DNA of 64,000 nucleotides. It comes from Nocardioides sp. dk884 (lineage in GTDB: Bacteria; Actinomycetota; Actinomycetes; Propionibacteriales; Nocardioidaceae). How positions within the stretch are numbered: the stretch's first letter is position 1; each line of letters begins with the position of its first letter. This document shows, in pieces, positions 1 to 7,025 of the stretch. Position numbers and translations under genes: made by a program. The notes beneath the pieces are model-generated. The model was not told the origin of the DNA and ran no database searches. It saw nothing but the letters and a program-made list of their open reading frames with translations. The stretch covers positions 2,021,501 through 2,085,500 of the forward strand of contig NZ_CP045649.1 of the NCBI RefSeq assembly GCF_009557055.1. Reading direction: 5' to 3'.

Positions 1-5
1 TCGCG

Positions 6-803
6 GTGACGCTGTTCGCGCTCGGGGTCGTGCTCGCCGCCGCCGGGCTCGTGGCTCTCACCGGCTTCAGCGTGATCGCGCCGGGGGAGACCCGGGTGGT
101 GACGTTCTTCGGCGCCTACATCGGCACGGTCCGGCGCACGGGGCTGTCCTGGACGGTGCCGCTCACCGGGCGTCGCCAGGTGCCGGTGCGGGTGCAGAAC
201 TTCGAGACCCAGACCCTGAAGGTCAACGAGAAGACCGGCTCGCCGGTCGAGGTGTCGGCGATCGTCGTGTGGCAGGTCGCGGACACGGCGAAGGCGGCGT
301 TCGCGGTGGACCAGTACAACGCCTTCATCACTACGCAGGCCGAGGCCGCGCTGCGCCACGTCGTCGCGACGCACCCCTACGACGCGCAGGCGCAGGCGGC
401 CGCGACCGACCAGACCGAGGAGGAGGTCGAGCGGTCTCCGCACGTGATCACGCTGCGCGAGAACGGCGCCGAGGTCGCCGACGAGCTGGTCGTGGAGCTC
501 AACGAGCGCATCCACATCGCCGGCCTCGAGGTGCTCGAGGTGCGGCTCTCCAACCTCTCCTACGCCGCTGAGATCGCCGGCGCGATGCTCCAGCGCCAGC
601 AGGCCCAGGCGGTCCTCGACGCCCGTCAGGTGATGGTGACCGGCGCCGTAGGACTGGTGACCGAGGCGCTGGCCGCGCTGGAGAAGAGCGGTGACATCGA
701 GCTGGACCCCGAGCGCCGAGCGGCGATGACCTCCAACCTCATGACCGTGCTGGTCGGCGGGGGATCGGCGACGCCGGTCCTCAACGTCGGCTCGCTGTAC
801 TGA
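6..803 (+). CDS. SPFH/Band 7 domain membrane protein (5' end may lie outside the window)
   Basis: Band 7/SPFH (prohibitin-stomatin type) protein of 265 residues as read from a GTG at 6. A hydrophobic segment (residues 2-25) is followed by the SPFH domain (about 28-190, starting IAPGETRVVTFFG), then a short helical region with alanine- and glutamine-rich stretch typical of SPFH coiled coils. Family members form oligomeric scaffolds on the membrane, often linked to protease control or membrane order; the client here is unknown. Only five bases precede the GTG and none is a stop, so the true start could be upstream. A small ribbon-helix-helix gene follows 22 bp later and is probably co-transcribed. 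Fold call is firm; cellular role is not. Confidence 0.85.
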   Translation: MTLFALGVVLAAAGLVALTGFSVIAPGETRVVTFFGAYIGTVRRTGLSWTVPLTGRRQVPVRVQNFETQTLKVNEKTGSPVEVSAIVVWQVADTAKAAFAVDQYNAFITTQAEAALRHVVATHPYDAQAQAAATDQTEEEVERSPHVITLRENGAEVADELVVELNERIHIAGLEVLEVRLSNLSYAAEIAGAMLQRQQAQAVLDARQVMVTGAVGLVTEALAALEKSGDIELDPERRAAMTSNLMTVLVGGGSATPVLNVGSLY

Positions 804-825
804 GCGCGACGGCCGAGGACGCGAC

Positions 826-1026
826 GTGCCCCGCGGAGTGCCCGGCCGGCCGGAACGCAAGCAGATCCCGCTCCGGCTGAACCCGCAGGTCGCGGACGCC
901 GTACGCCGCTGGGCCGACGACGAGCTGCGCTCCGTCAACGCCCAGATCGAGAAGATCCTGCACGACGCGCTGGTGCGCGCCGGTCGGCTGCCGGGTGAGG
1001 AGCCCGACGAGCGCGCGGGGGAGTGA
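826..1026 (+). CDS. Small ribbon-helix-helix (Arc/CopG-like) protein
   Basis: 66-residue basic protein with GTG start. Residues 10-50 fit a ribbon-helix-helix DNA-binding fold: beta strand KQIPLRLNP, helix VADAVRRWADDELRS, turn VNAQ, helix IEKILHDALVRAG. It lies 22 bp after the SPFH gene on the same strand and is followed after 26 bp by a 59-bp palindrome. It could be the repressor of its own operon or an orphan antitoxin; no toxin gene is adjacent. Its constant company with an SPFH gene is the best functional hint, seen here only once. Confidence 0.7.
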   Translation: MPRGVPGRPERKQIPLRLNPQVADAVRRWADDELRSVNAQIEKILHDALVRAGRLPGEEPDERAGE

Positions 1027-1052
1027 GCATGCCTGGGGTCGGGCGACCCCTC

Positions 1053-1111
1053 ACGTTTGGTCCCCAACGACAACAATTCGGGGGTCCTGGGTGTCGTTCG
1101 TGACCAATCGT
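1053..1111. repeat. 59-bp palindromic element, copy 1 (degenerate right arm)
   Basis: Left arm 1053-1072 matches consensus exactly. Spacer 1073-1091 is ACAATTCGGGGGTCCTGGG. Right arm 1092-1111 reads TGTCGTTCGTGACCAATCGT, four mismatches from the consensus right arm. It lies 26 nt after the stop of the ribbon-helix-helix gene. Its altered right arm shares the TTCGTG-CCAATCGT pattern with copy 6 at 32983. Confidence 0.85.
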
Positions 1112-1239
1112 GCCCGATCCGTGTGGAGATAACAGACGCAACCGCCAATCACCCACCGACCCCACCGAGCCGAGTCCGCTCCCTCGCCGCCCCGCAGCAA
1201 CGAGGGGGCTTGGGGGTGGGCGCGGCTACGGTACGGCGA

Positions 1240-2106
1240 GTGACCTGCACCGAACGGCGATGTGCTCTGTGGGCTGCCGCGCGGACCGCGTCGCAGTACG
1301 CCGGCGCGGGCCGCGCCCGACAGCTCAGCTGGGTCGTGGGGGAGATCCACCGCGCCCGCGATCTGAGCGGGGACGAGGCGCCGGAGTGCGAGGCGTGGCT
1401 GGCCGGTGAGCAGGCGCGGACCTACCTGACCCTGGCGGCCGCCGGCGCGCTGCGCAGCAGGGGCAGCGGCGAGCATCCGTCGACGGCAGCCTCCATGCGG
1501 GTGCGGTCCTCCGTGCTGCGCGAGCTGAGCGCCGTCGTGGGCCTGGAGGGGCCGGTCCCGGTTGTCGGGACGGCACCCGATCGTGGCTGGACCGACGGCG
1601 TCGCGCGTCGTGCGTTCCTGACCTGGCTCCGCCACGACACCAGTGAGTCCGGCGCCCGCACCTGGGCGGCAGCGGCGCTGGCCTCTGCGGGCCTGTGGGT
1701 CGGCGAGATCGCCTCGCTCACCGACCGCAGCGTGGCGCCCGACGGTCATGTCGCGGGCCTGATGCGGAACCCGCCCGGCCCCGGCGCGCCGTACCTCCTT
1801 CCGCTCACGCTGCCCGGCCACGTCCTCGAGGCGGTGCGGGCGTGGCTCGCCGTCCGCGAGCAGGTCGTGGCCTCGGAGCGGGTCCGGGCGCTGTTCGTGA
1901 CGCTGCGCCCCGGCACCCGCAACGGCAGCGTCTATGCGCGCGGCCTGCCACTGAGCTCGCGCAGCCTGAACCGGTCCCATGCCGCCGCAGCACAGACCTG
2001 GCTGCGCACCGGGGCGTCGTCGGCCCACGGCCTGCGGGCGGCGGATCTGTCGCTGGGGCGGCTCGCGTTCTCGCCGGAGACGGCTGAGGTATCAAGCGGT
2101 GGGTGA
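1240..2106 (+). CDS. Degenerate tyrosine recombinase-like protein
   Basis: 288 residues from GTG 1240. This start is chosen because a TACGGT -10 box (1227-1232) sits 7 nt before it, giving a leaderless message; reading upstream would run into the 59-bp repeat. The C-terminal half resembles the catalytic domain of tyrosine recombinases: WAAAALASAGLWVGEIASLTD aligns with box I but has Trp where the catalytic Arg belongs, and SAHGLRA matches the HxxR of box II. The protein ends about 20 residues after HGLR, before the usual LGH and the nucleophilic Tyr. It is therefore probably not an active recombinase; it may be a remnant or a DNA-binding protein. Homology is inferred from motifs only. Confidence 0.55.
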   Translation: MTCTERRCALWAAARTASQYAGAGRARQLSWVVGEIHRARDLSGDEAPECEAWLAGEQARTYLTLAAAGALRSRGSGEHPSTAASMRVRSSVLRELSAVVGLEGPVPVVGTAPDRGWTDGVARRAFLTWLRHDTSESGARTWAAAALASAGLWVGEIASLTDRSVAPDGHVAGLMRNPPGPGAPYLLPLTLPGHVLEAVRAWLAVREQVVASERVRALFVTLRPGTRNGSVYARGLPLSSRSLNRSHAAAAQTWLRTGASSAHGLRAADLSLGRLAFSPETAEVSSGG

Positions 2107-2151
2107 GTGCGCGCTGAGCAGGCGCTTGGCGGTCGAGAGGGGGTCGTCGCG

Positions 2152-2249
2152 GACGTAACCTGACATAATGTCAGTTATCGGCGATATGCGGTGAGGTCTC
2201 GGAAGGGGCTGCCGGGCGCCGCGATGACGGCCAAACGTGAGGTTACGTC
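2152..2249. other. Intergenic region with TGACAT-A-ATGTCA palindrome and a 10-bp inverted repeat
   Basis: Between two converging genes. CTGACATAATGTCAG (2160-2174) is a perfect 7-bp-arm palindrome around one base, the form of a dimeric repressor operator. It is enclosed by GACGTAACCT (2152-2161) and its reverse complement AGGTTACGTC (2240-2249). No promoter-driven gene starts nearby, so an operator here is odd; it may be the remains of a lost gene or a small mobile fragment. Confidence 0.4.
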
Positions 2250-2253
2250 GCCC

Positions 2254-3066
2254 TCAGCCCGCCGCAGCGCCGAGGAACACCCGCAACGCGGAGACGAACG
2301 ACTCGGGCTGCTCGGAGTGCACCCAGTGCCCGGCGCCCTTGATCGTTGCCAGCCGGGTGCGCGGGAACAGCGCGCGCATCGCGTCCTCGTGCTCCGGCCG
2401 GACGTACGGCGACTTCTCGCCGGCCAGCCACAGCACCGGGTGGTCGAAGCTGGCGTCCACCTCGGGCCAGCCGCCGATCTCGGGCAGGTCGCGACGCAGC
2501 AGCTCGAGGTTGGCCTGCCAGCGGAACCCGCCGTCGGCGGCACGCAGGTTCTGCAGCAGGAAGCCGCGCACCCGCTCGTCGGAGATCGGTTCGGTGAGCC
2601 GCTCGTCGGCGTCGGCGCGCCGCTCCAGCGTGGCCAGGTCGAGGCCGGCCAGGCTGTCGAGCAGGTGCTCGAACTCCCCCGTGCTCCCGTTCGCGACCGG
2701 CGAGATGTCCACGACCACGAGGCGGTCCACCAGGTCCGGGTGGCGCAGCGCCAGCTGCATCGCGGTCTTGCCGCCCATCGAGTGCCCGACCAGGTGCACC
2801 GGCCCGTCGGCGGCGAACCCGGCGCGCAGGTGTTCGGCGACCAGGTCGGCGGTCTCGGCGTACCCGAAGCGCTCGGTCCACGCCGAGCGCCCGTGGTTCG
2901 GCAGGTCGACCAGCAACGAGCGCAGCTCCGGGCGCAACGCCTTGGCGACCTGGGTGAAGTTGCGCCCCTGGCCGAACAGGCCGTGCAGGAAGACGACCCG
3001 GCTGCCGCTGTCGCCGACCTCGGTGCTGTGGATCGCGGTGCTGGTGGACCTTGCGGCAGTGCTCAC
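2254..3066 (-). CDS. Alpha/beta-fold hydrolase (YbfF-like esterase)
   Basis: 270-residue cytosolic hydrolase. Oxyanion-hole motif HGLFG at 28-32, nucleophile elbow GHSMGG with Ser96, and GAGHWVHSEQP with the likely catalytic His247; the acid is expected in the 210-225 region (LAGEKSPYV). Overall pattern resembles YbfF-type esterases. GTG start at 3066 has a TAGGCT -10 box (3073-3078 on this strand) 6 nt upstream, so it is probably transcribed leaderless from a promoter overlapping the end of the methyltransferase gene, which stops 9 bp upstream. Substrate unknown. Confidence 0.85.
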   Translation of the reverse strand: MSTAARSTSTAIHSTEVGDSGSRVVFLHGLFGQGRNFTQVAKALRPELRSLLVDLPNHGRSAWTERFGYAETADLVAEHLRAGFAADGPVHLVGHSMGGKTAMQLALRHPDLVDRLVVVDISPVANGSTGEFEHLLDSLAGLDLATLERRADADERLTEPISDERVRGFLLQNLRAADGGFRWQANLELLRRDLPEIGGWPEVDASFDHPVLWLAGEKSPYVRPEHEDAMRALFPRTRLATIKGAGHWVHSEQPESFVSALRVFLGAAAG

Positions 3067-3075
3067 CGGGCCAGC

Positions 3076-3927
3076 CTAGGGGTGTCGTCCCGCAGCGACG
3101 ACCGCCACCTCGTCCAGCACCAGCTCGTCGCCGGAGCCGCCCTCGCGGACCTGCTCGGCCAACTGCTCACCGACCACCGCGTCGTACGCCGCGCGCACCC
3201 GCGCCCGGCCATCCGCCGACTGCGCCAAGTAGGTCCGCCCGACCACGCCGACTCCCCCGGCGACCCCTGTCCACAGTGCTGCCGGGGTGATCCGCCAGGG
3301 AAAGCGCAGCTCGCGCGCGGCGACGTCGACCAGCCCGGCCTCCACCAGCAGGCCCCCGAGTCCGTCGACCGAGCGATCGAAGTCCAGCTCCGCCGGCAGC
3401 CGCTCCCCCGGCGCCGCCTGTGCCCCGCCGCGGCGCAGCACCTCATCGAGCAGCAGGGCGCTCGGACGTGGGCCGGAGGGCCAGATGGTCGCCGCGACCA
3501 CCCGCGAGGCCACCCGCGCCAGCTCCCGTACGCCGGCCCGCGGGTCGCCCACCTGGTTGATCACGAACCCCGCCACCACTACGTCGTACGACGCGTCCGC
3601 GAACGGAAGTCGCGGCAGCCCGCCGAGCACCACCGGGCCGTCGAACGCCGCGGCGCTGAGCGCGAGCAGGTCGGGGTCCGGGTCGACGGCGGTGACCAGC
3701 GCACCGCGCCGGGCCACCTCGGCGGCCACCGCGCCGGTGCCCGAGCCGACGTCGAGCACGCTGCGGCCGGCCAGCTCGCCCAGCTGGGCCGCCGCCGCGT
3801 CCAGCAGGCCAGGCACCCCGCCGTGGCACAGCGTCGCGAACGACGCGGCGTACGCGTCGGCGACGCCAGACCACCTACCCGCGCCGGTCTCGGTCGTGGT
3901 GCCGGTCTCCCCCGTCGTCTCCTGCAT
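3076..3927 (-). CDS. Class I SAM-dependent methyltransferase
   Basis: 283 residues. SAM-binding motif I is VLDVGSGTG at about 57-65, with VDPDPDLL (acidic motif II) and the motif IV region SYDVVVAGFVINQV, as in UbiE/BioC-type (Methyltransf_11) enzymes. The N-terminal 18 residues are Thr/Glu/Gly-rich and may not be needed, so the start is less certain than the core. It precedes the alpha/beta hydrolase by 9 bp on the same strand and diverges from the isomerase gene at 4012. Substrate is not indicated by sequence or context. Confidence 0.8.
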   Translation of the reverse strand: MQETTGETGTTTETGAGRWSGVADAYAASFATLCHGGVPGLLDAAAAQLGELAGRSVLDVGSGTGAVAAEVARRGALVTAVDPDPDLLALSAAAFDGPVVLGGLPRLPFADASYDVVVAGFVINQVGDPRAGVRELARVASRVVAATIWPSGPRPSALLLDEVLRRGGAQAAPGERLPAELDFDRSVDGLGGLLVEAGLVDVAARELRFPWRITPAALWTGVAGGVGVVGRTYLAQSADGRARVRAAYDAVVGEQLAEQVREGGSGDELVLDEVAVVAAGRHP

Positions 3928-3990
3928 CGCGACATCGAAGCATCCGCACGGCCCCGACACGGGTCGAAGGTCCCGAGACACGCGGATCGT

Positions 3991-4001
3991 ATATCCGATA
4001 T
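3991..4001. promoter_or_regulatory. ATATC-C-GATAT palindrome, candidate operator
   Basis: Perfect 5-bp arms about one base, 10 bp before the ATG of the isomerase gene and inside the 84-bp region that diverges to the methyltransferase. Its AT-rich content stands out from the GC-rich surroundings. The position fits a repressor blocking the isomerase/Dabb operon; the regulator is not identified in the window. Confidence 0.35.
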
Positions 4002-4011
4002 CTTCCTCCTC

Positions 4012-4758
4012 ATGAGTGCAGCCACCGTCGCCAAGGGCCCGAAGTTCGCGCTGGTCGTCCCCTCCACCAACACCTCGGTGGAGCGCGAGTACCACCACAT
4101 CCGGCCCCGGGACCTGTCCTGGCACACCGGTCGGATCATGATCAAGGCACCCGCCCTGGACTCCGCCGATGCGTTCGGCAAGTTCCGCGAGTGCCTCAAC
4201 GAGGCCCTGCCCGACGCCCTCGAGGTCGTGATGACCTGCCAGCCCGACTACATCGTGATGGGGATGTCGGCCGAGACGTTCTGGGGCGGGGTGAAGGGCA
4301 ATGCTGCGTTCGAGCAGCACGTCCGCGACCTCACCGGGCTCGAGGTCAGCACCGGCGCCACCGCCGCCGGCGAGGCGCTTGCCGCGTTCGGCGCCAAGCG
4401 GATCGGTGTGGTCACGCCGTACCAGCCGGTCGGCGACGAGCAGGTCGTGGCCTACTTCAGCGAGCTCGGGTTCGAGGTCGCCGCGATCACGGGCCTGTGC
4501 TCGGCCTCGGCCACCTCGATCGCCGATGAGACCCCGGAGACCATCCGGGAGGCGTTCCTCGCCGTGGACGGGCCCGACGTCGACGCGCTGATCCAGTGCG
4601 GCACCAACCTGGAGGCGATCGTGGTCGCGGCCGAGCTCGAGAAGGAGCTGGGCAAGCCGGTCATCGCGATCAACGTCGCCACCATCTGGCACGCGCTGCG
4701 GGCCAACGGCATCGACGACAAGATCGCCGGCCACGGCTCGCTGCTCGAGCTGCACTGA
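4012..4758 (+). CDS. Asp/Glu racemase-superfamily protein (maleate isomerase / arylmalonate decarboxylase type)
   Basis: 248 residues. The N-terminal PSTNTSVEREY and the later IQCGTNL (Cys196) are signatures of the maleate cis-trans isomerase and arylmalonate decarboxylase branch. Maleate isomerases use two cysteines; here the first position appears to be Ser86 (MGMSAETFWGG), leaving one catalytic Cys, as in arylmalonate decarboxylase. This makes a plain maleate isomerase call uncertain. A Dabb-domain gene follows after 63 bp, probably in one operon. Reaction class (isomerisation, racemisation or decarboxylation of a small dicarboxylate) is inference. Confidence 0.75.
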   Translation: MSAATVAKGPKFALVVPSTNTSVEREYHHIRPRDLSWHTGRIMIKAPALDSADAFGKFRECLNEALPDALEVVMTCQPDYIVMGMSAETFWGGVKGNAAFEQHVRDLTGLEVSTGATAAGEALAAFGAKRIGVVTPYQPVGDEQVVAYFSELGFEVAAITGLCSASATSIADETPETIREAFLAVDGPDVDALIQCGTNLEAIVVAAELEKELGKPVIAINVATIWHALRANGIDDKIAGHGSLLELH

Positions 4759-4821
4759 GCGCTCCGGCCCCTCTGTCCTGACCCGACCCGCCCAGACCCC
4801 CACGACCCAGGAGACATCCCC

Positions 4822-5142
4822 GTGTTCCAGCACATCGGCGTCCTGACGCTCACCGACGAGGCCACCGAGGCCGACCGCACCGCGATCGCCGACGGGCTGG
4901 GCTCGTTGCTCGGCCGCATCGACGGCCTGCGCTCGGCACGGGTGGTCTTCGACGCCGGCATCAAGGAGGGCAACTCCGACGTCCTGTTCGTGATGGGCTT
5001 CGACTCCCGCGCGGACTGGGAGGCCTACAGCGTCCACCCCGCGCACGTGGAGGTCGTCAAGACCGTCATCGGCCCGGTCCTCGCGAGCAAGACCTTCCTC
5101 CAGGTCGACGGCGCCGAGCCGGCCGCCGACGCCCTGGTCTGA
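4822..5142 (+). CDS. Dabb (stress-responsive A/B barrel) family protein
   Basis: 106 residues, GTG start with AGGAG seven to ten nt upstream. Dimeric alpha-beta barrel pattern: FQHIGVLTLTDEATEADRTAI, a central GxxxGNSDVLFVMGFDSRADWEAYSVHPAH and VVKTVIGPV. Dabb proteins are small ferredoxin-like dimers, some catalytic (olivetolic acid cyclase), many unknown. Position directly after the isomerase gene suggests the same pathway. Confidence 0.8.
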   Translation: MFQHIGVLTLTDEATEADRTAIADGLGSLLGRIDGLRSARVVFDAGIKEGNSDVLFVMGFDSRADWEAYSVHPAHVEVVKTVIGPVLASKTFLQVDGAEPAADALV

Positions 5143-5258
5143 GGTCCCGCCGGACGCCCGAGGCCGAGTCCGGGACGACACGGGAGCCGACCCGCCCGAG
5201 CGCGGGGGCAGCCGGTCACTAGACTCAGCCCGTTCCGACATCTGCCAAGGAGATCCTT

Positions 5259-5684
5259 GTGAGCACGCCCGTCCGCCGCACCGACGCCCCGACGACACCC
5301 GCCACGGTGGAGCCGACGACCTACGTCCCGGTCGAGCCGCTGCCGCCCGTCGTGGCCCCGCTCGGCTGGATCATCGCGCTCTCGGGCTCGATCGCCCTGA
5401 TGCTCTGCGCCTGGCTGATCTTCCCCAACGACCACGACGGGATGTACGACGGCTACCGCGCCAGCATCCTGGCCACGATCGCCCTGATGGCGATCCTGGC
5501 GCTGAAGGTCGACATCGCGCGGGTCCCGCTGCTCGCCGTCATCGGCCTGTGCGGCCTCGCCTCACTGCTGGCCGGCATCTTCCAGGACTCCGCCACCGGC
5601 ACGATGATCAGCGAGATCGGCGGCGGTATCACGATCCTCGTGGGCGTGGCGATGATGGCCTCCTCGCCGAAGGACATCCGCTGA
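5259..5684 (+). CDS. Small integral membrane protein, unknown function
   Basis: 141 residues. A polar Thr/Pro-rich N-terminus (1-33) precedes four hydrophobic segments, about 35-55, 68-84, 89-107 and 114-134. No catalytic motif. GTG start has AAGGAG at 8-9 nt, and a TAGACT -10 box lies at 5220-5225, giving a short leader. It is a single gene ended by a strong hairpin (5705-5742). Unrecognised beyond being a membrane protein of the type found in Nocardioides-like genomes. Confidence 0.7.
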   Translation: MSTPVRRTDAPTTPATVEPTTYVPVEPLPPVVAPLGWIIALSGSIALMLCAWLIFPNDHDGMYDGYRASILATIALMAILALKVDIARVPLLAVIGLCGLASLLAGIFQDSATGTMISEIGGGITILVGVAMMASSPKDIR

Positions 5685-5704
5685 GCCTCGGCTGACGCTC
5701 GCGC

Positions 5705-5742
5705 GAACGGCCCCGCCCCTCACTCGAGGGGCGGGGCCGTTC
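5705..5742 (+). terminator. Perfect 16-bp hairpin terminator
   Basis: Arms 5705-5720 and 5727-5742 pair perfectly (GAACGGCCCCGCCCCT and its complement) around a 6-nt loop, 20 nt after the stop of the membrane protein. The downstream TCGTCTGTG is only weakly T-rich, as is common in actinobacteria. Confidence 0.8.
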
Positions 5743-5787
5743 GTCTGTGCGGCGCGGGGCCCGGGCGGCGTGGGGGCGGTGTCTTTC

Positions 5788-5852
5788 GGCGCAATTGCTG
5801 GGAAAAACACCGCCCGCCGCCCGATGGCGGTGCTTTGCCCAGCAATTGCGCA
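5788..5852. repeat. 65-bp palindrome with GCGCAATTGCTGGG ends (second repeat type)
   Basis: Left arm 5788-5814 and right arm 5826-5852 pair over 27 nt with three mismatches, around an 11-nt loop. The outer 14 bp, GCGCAATTGCTGGG (5789-5802) and CCCAGCAATTGCGC (5838-5851), are perfect. It is AT-richer than its surroundings and unrelated to the 59-bp element. It sits in the 233-bp gap between converging genes, 66 bp before the end of the alcohol dehydrogenase gene. Only one copy is seen here. Confidence 0.75.
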
Positions 5853-5917
5853 GTTACGCGCGCCCACCGGCCGCAACCCAGGGCCCGCCTCCAGGCCGAC
5901 CCGGCCCCGGGAGCCGC

Positions 5918-6934
5918 TCAGGGCTCGACGAGCACCTTGATCGCGCGCCGCTCGTCCATCGCGCGGTAGCCCTCGGCGACCTCGTCCAGCCCCACGCGGG
6001 CGTCGAAGACGCGGCCGGGCTCGATGCGCCCGGCCAGCACCAGGTCGAGCAGCTCGGGCAGGTAGCGGCGCACCGGCGCCATCCCGCCGCGCAGCCCCAC
6101 GTTCTTGGAGAACATCGTGCGCACCGGCAGCTCGACGCCGTGCGGGACGCCCACGAAACCGACCATCGAGCCGGGGCGGGCGACGCCGAACGCCGTCCGC
6201 ATCGCCTCGTCGGTGCCGACGCACTCCAGCACCGCGTCGGCGCCGATGCCGTCGGTGAGCTCTTTGACGATCGCGCCGCCCTCCTTGCCGCGCTCGGCCA
6301 CCACGTCGGTGGCCCCGAAGGCGCGCGCGATCTCCTGGCGCGGCGCGTGGCGCGACATCGCGATCACCCGCTCGGCCCCCATCGTCGAGGCGGCGAGCAC
6401 CCCGCACAGCCCGACGGCGCCATCGCCCACGACGACCACCGTCGAGCCGGGTCGTACGCCGGCGCTCACCGCGGCGTGCCAGCCGGTGGGCATCACGTCG
6501 CTCAGCGCCAGCAGCGAGGGCACCAGCGCGGGGTCGGGGGTGTCGCCGACCTTGACCAGGCTGCCGTCGGCCTGGGTGACCCGGGCCAGCTCCGCCTGGC
6601 CCGACACGGTCATGCCGAGGTGGGTGCACACGGACTGGGCGCCGGCGCGGCAGTGCGCGCAGGTGTTGTCGCAGTGGCAGAACGGCACGATCACGTAGTC
6701 ACCGACGCGGACGTCGCGCACCTCGGCGCCGATCGCCTCGACGACCCCGATGCACTCGTGGCCGATCGTGGCGCCCGGGGTGATCGGGTTCTCGCCGCGG
6801 TAGGGCCACAGGTCAGAGCCGCAGATGCAGCCGGCGGTGACTCGCACGATGGCGTCGGTGGGCAGCTCGAGGGTGGGGTCCGGGACCTCGCTGACGCGGA
6901 TGTCGCGGGTTCCGTGGATCGTCGTGGCACGCAT
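5918..6934 (-). CDS. Zinc-dependent alcohol dehydrogenase (MDR family)
   Basis: 338 residues. GroES-like N-terminal domain with catalytic-zinc motif CGSD (38-41) and GHE (58-60), structural-zinc cysteines near 86-103 (CHCDNTCAHC...SVC), then a Rossmann domain with VVVVGDGAVGL. This is the threonine/sorbitol-dehydrogenase-like branch of medium-chain dehydrogenases; the substrate is not predictable. The start MRATTIHG at 6934 is chosen over an upstream ATG because it matches the family N-terminus. A perfect GGGTGC/GCACCC inverted repeat touches the start codon. Divergent from the HTH-MurA gene. Confidence 0.88.
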   Translation of the reverse strand: MRATTIHGTRDIRVSEVPDPTLELPTDAIVRVTAGCICGSDLWPYRGENPITPGATIGHECIGVVEAIGAEVRDVRVGDYVIVPFCHCDNTCAHCRAGAQSVCTHLGMTVSGQAELARVTQADGSLVKVGDTPDPALVPSLLALSDVMPTGWHAAVSAGVRPGSTVVVVGDGAVGLCGVLAASTMGAERVIAMSRHAPRQEIARAFGATDVVAERGKEGGAIVKELTDGIGADAVLECVGTDEAMRTAFGVARPGSMVGFVGVPHGVELPVRTMFSKNVGLRGGMAPVRRYLPELLDLVLAGRIEPGRVFDARVGLDEVAEGYRAMDERRAIKVLVEP

Positions 6935-6952
6935 GGGTGCATCTTTGCACCC
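6935..6952 (-). promoter_or_regulatory. Inverted repeat GGGTGC-N6-GCACCC at the adh start codon
   Basis: Arms 6935-6940 and 6947-6952 are perfect. The repeat lies immediately before the ATG of the alcohol dehydrogenase, where either an operator or a translation-blocking leader hairpin would act. No Shine-Dalgarno sequence is evident between it and the start. Confidence 0.45.
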
Positions 6953-6990
6953 GCTCCACGCGGGCCCTGGAGACCACGGCGCGGCGCGAA

Positions 6991-7018
6991 TTGCCATATC
7001 TCACATGTGAGTTACCGT
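6991..7018 (+). promoter_or_regulatory. Leaderless promoter with CTCACATGTGAG operator for the HTH-MurA gene
   Basis: -35 TTGCCA (6991-6996), 16-bp spacer, -10 TACCGT (7013-7018), then 7 nt to the ATG at 7026. The spacer contains the perfect 12-bp palindrome CTCACATGTGAG (7000-7011). A dimer bound there would cover the promoter, so the HTH domain of the encoded protein is a natural candidate for self-repression (inference). Confidence 0.65.
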
Positions 7019-7025
7019 GGTTGAC

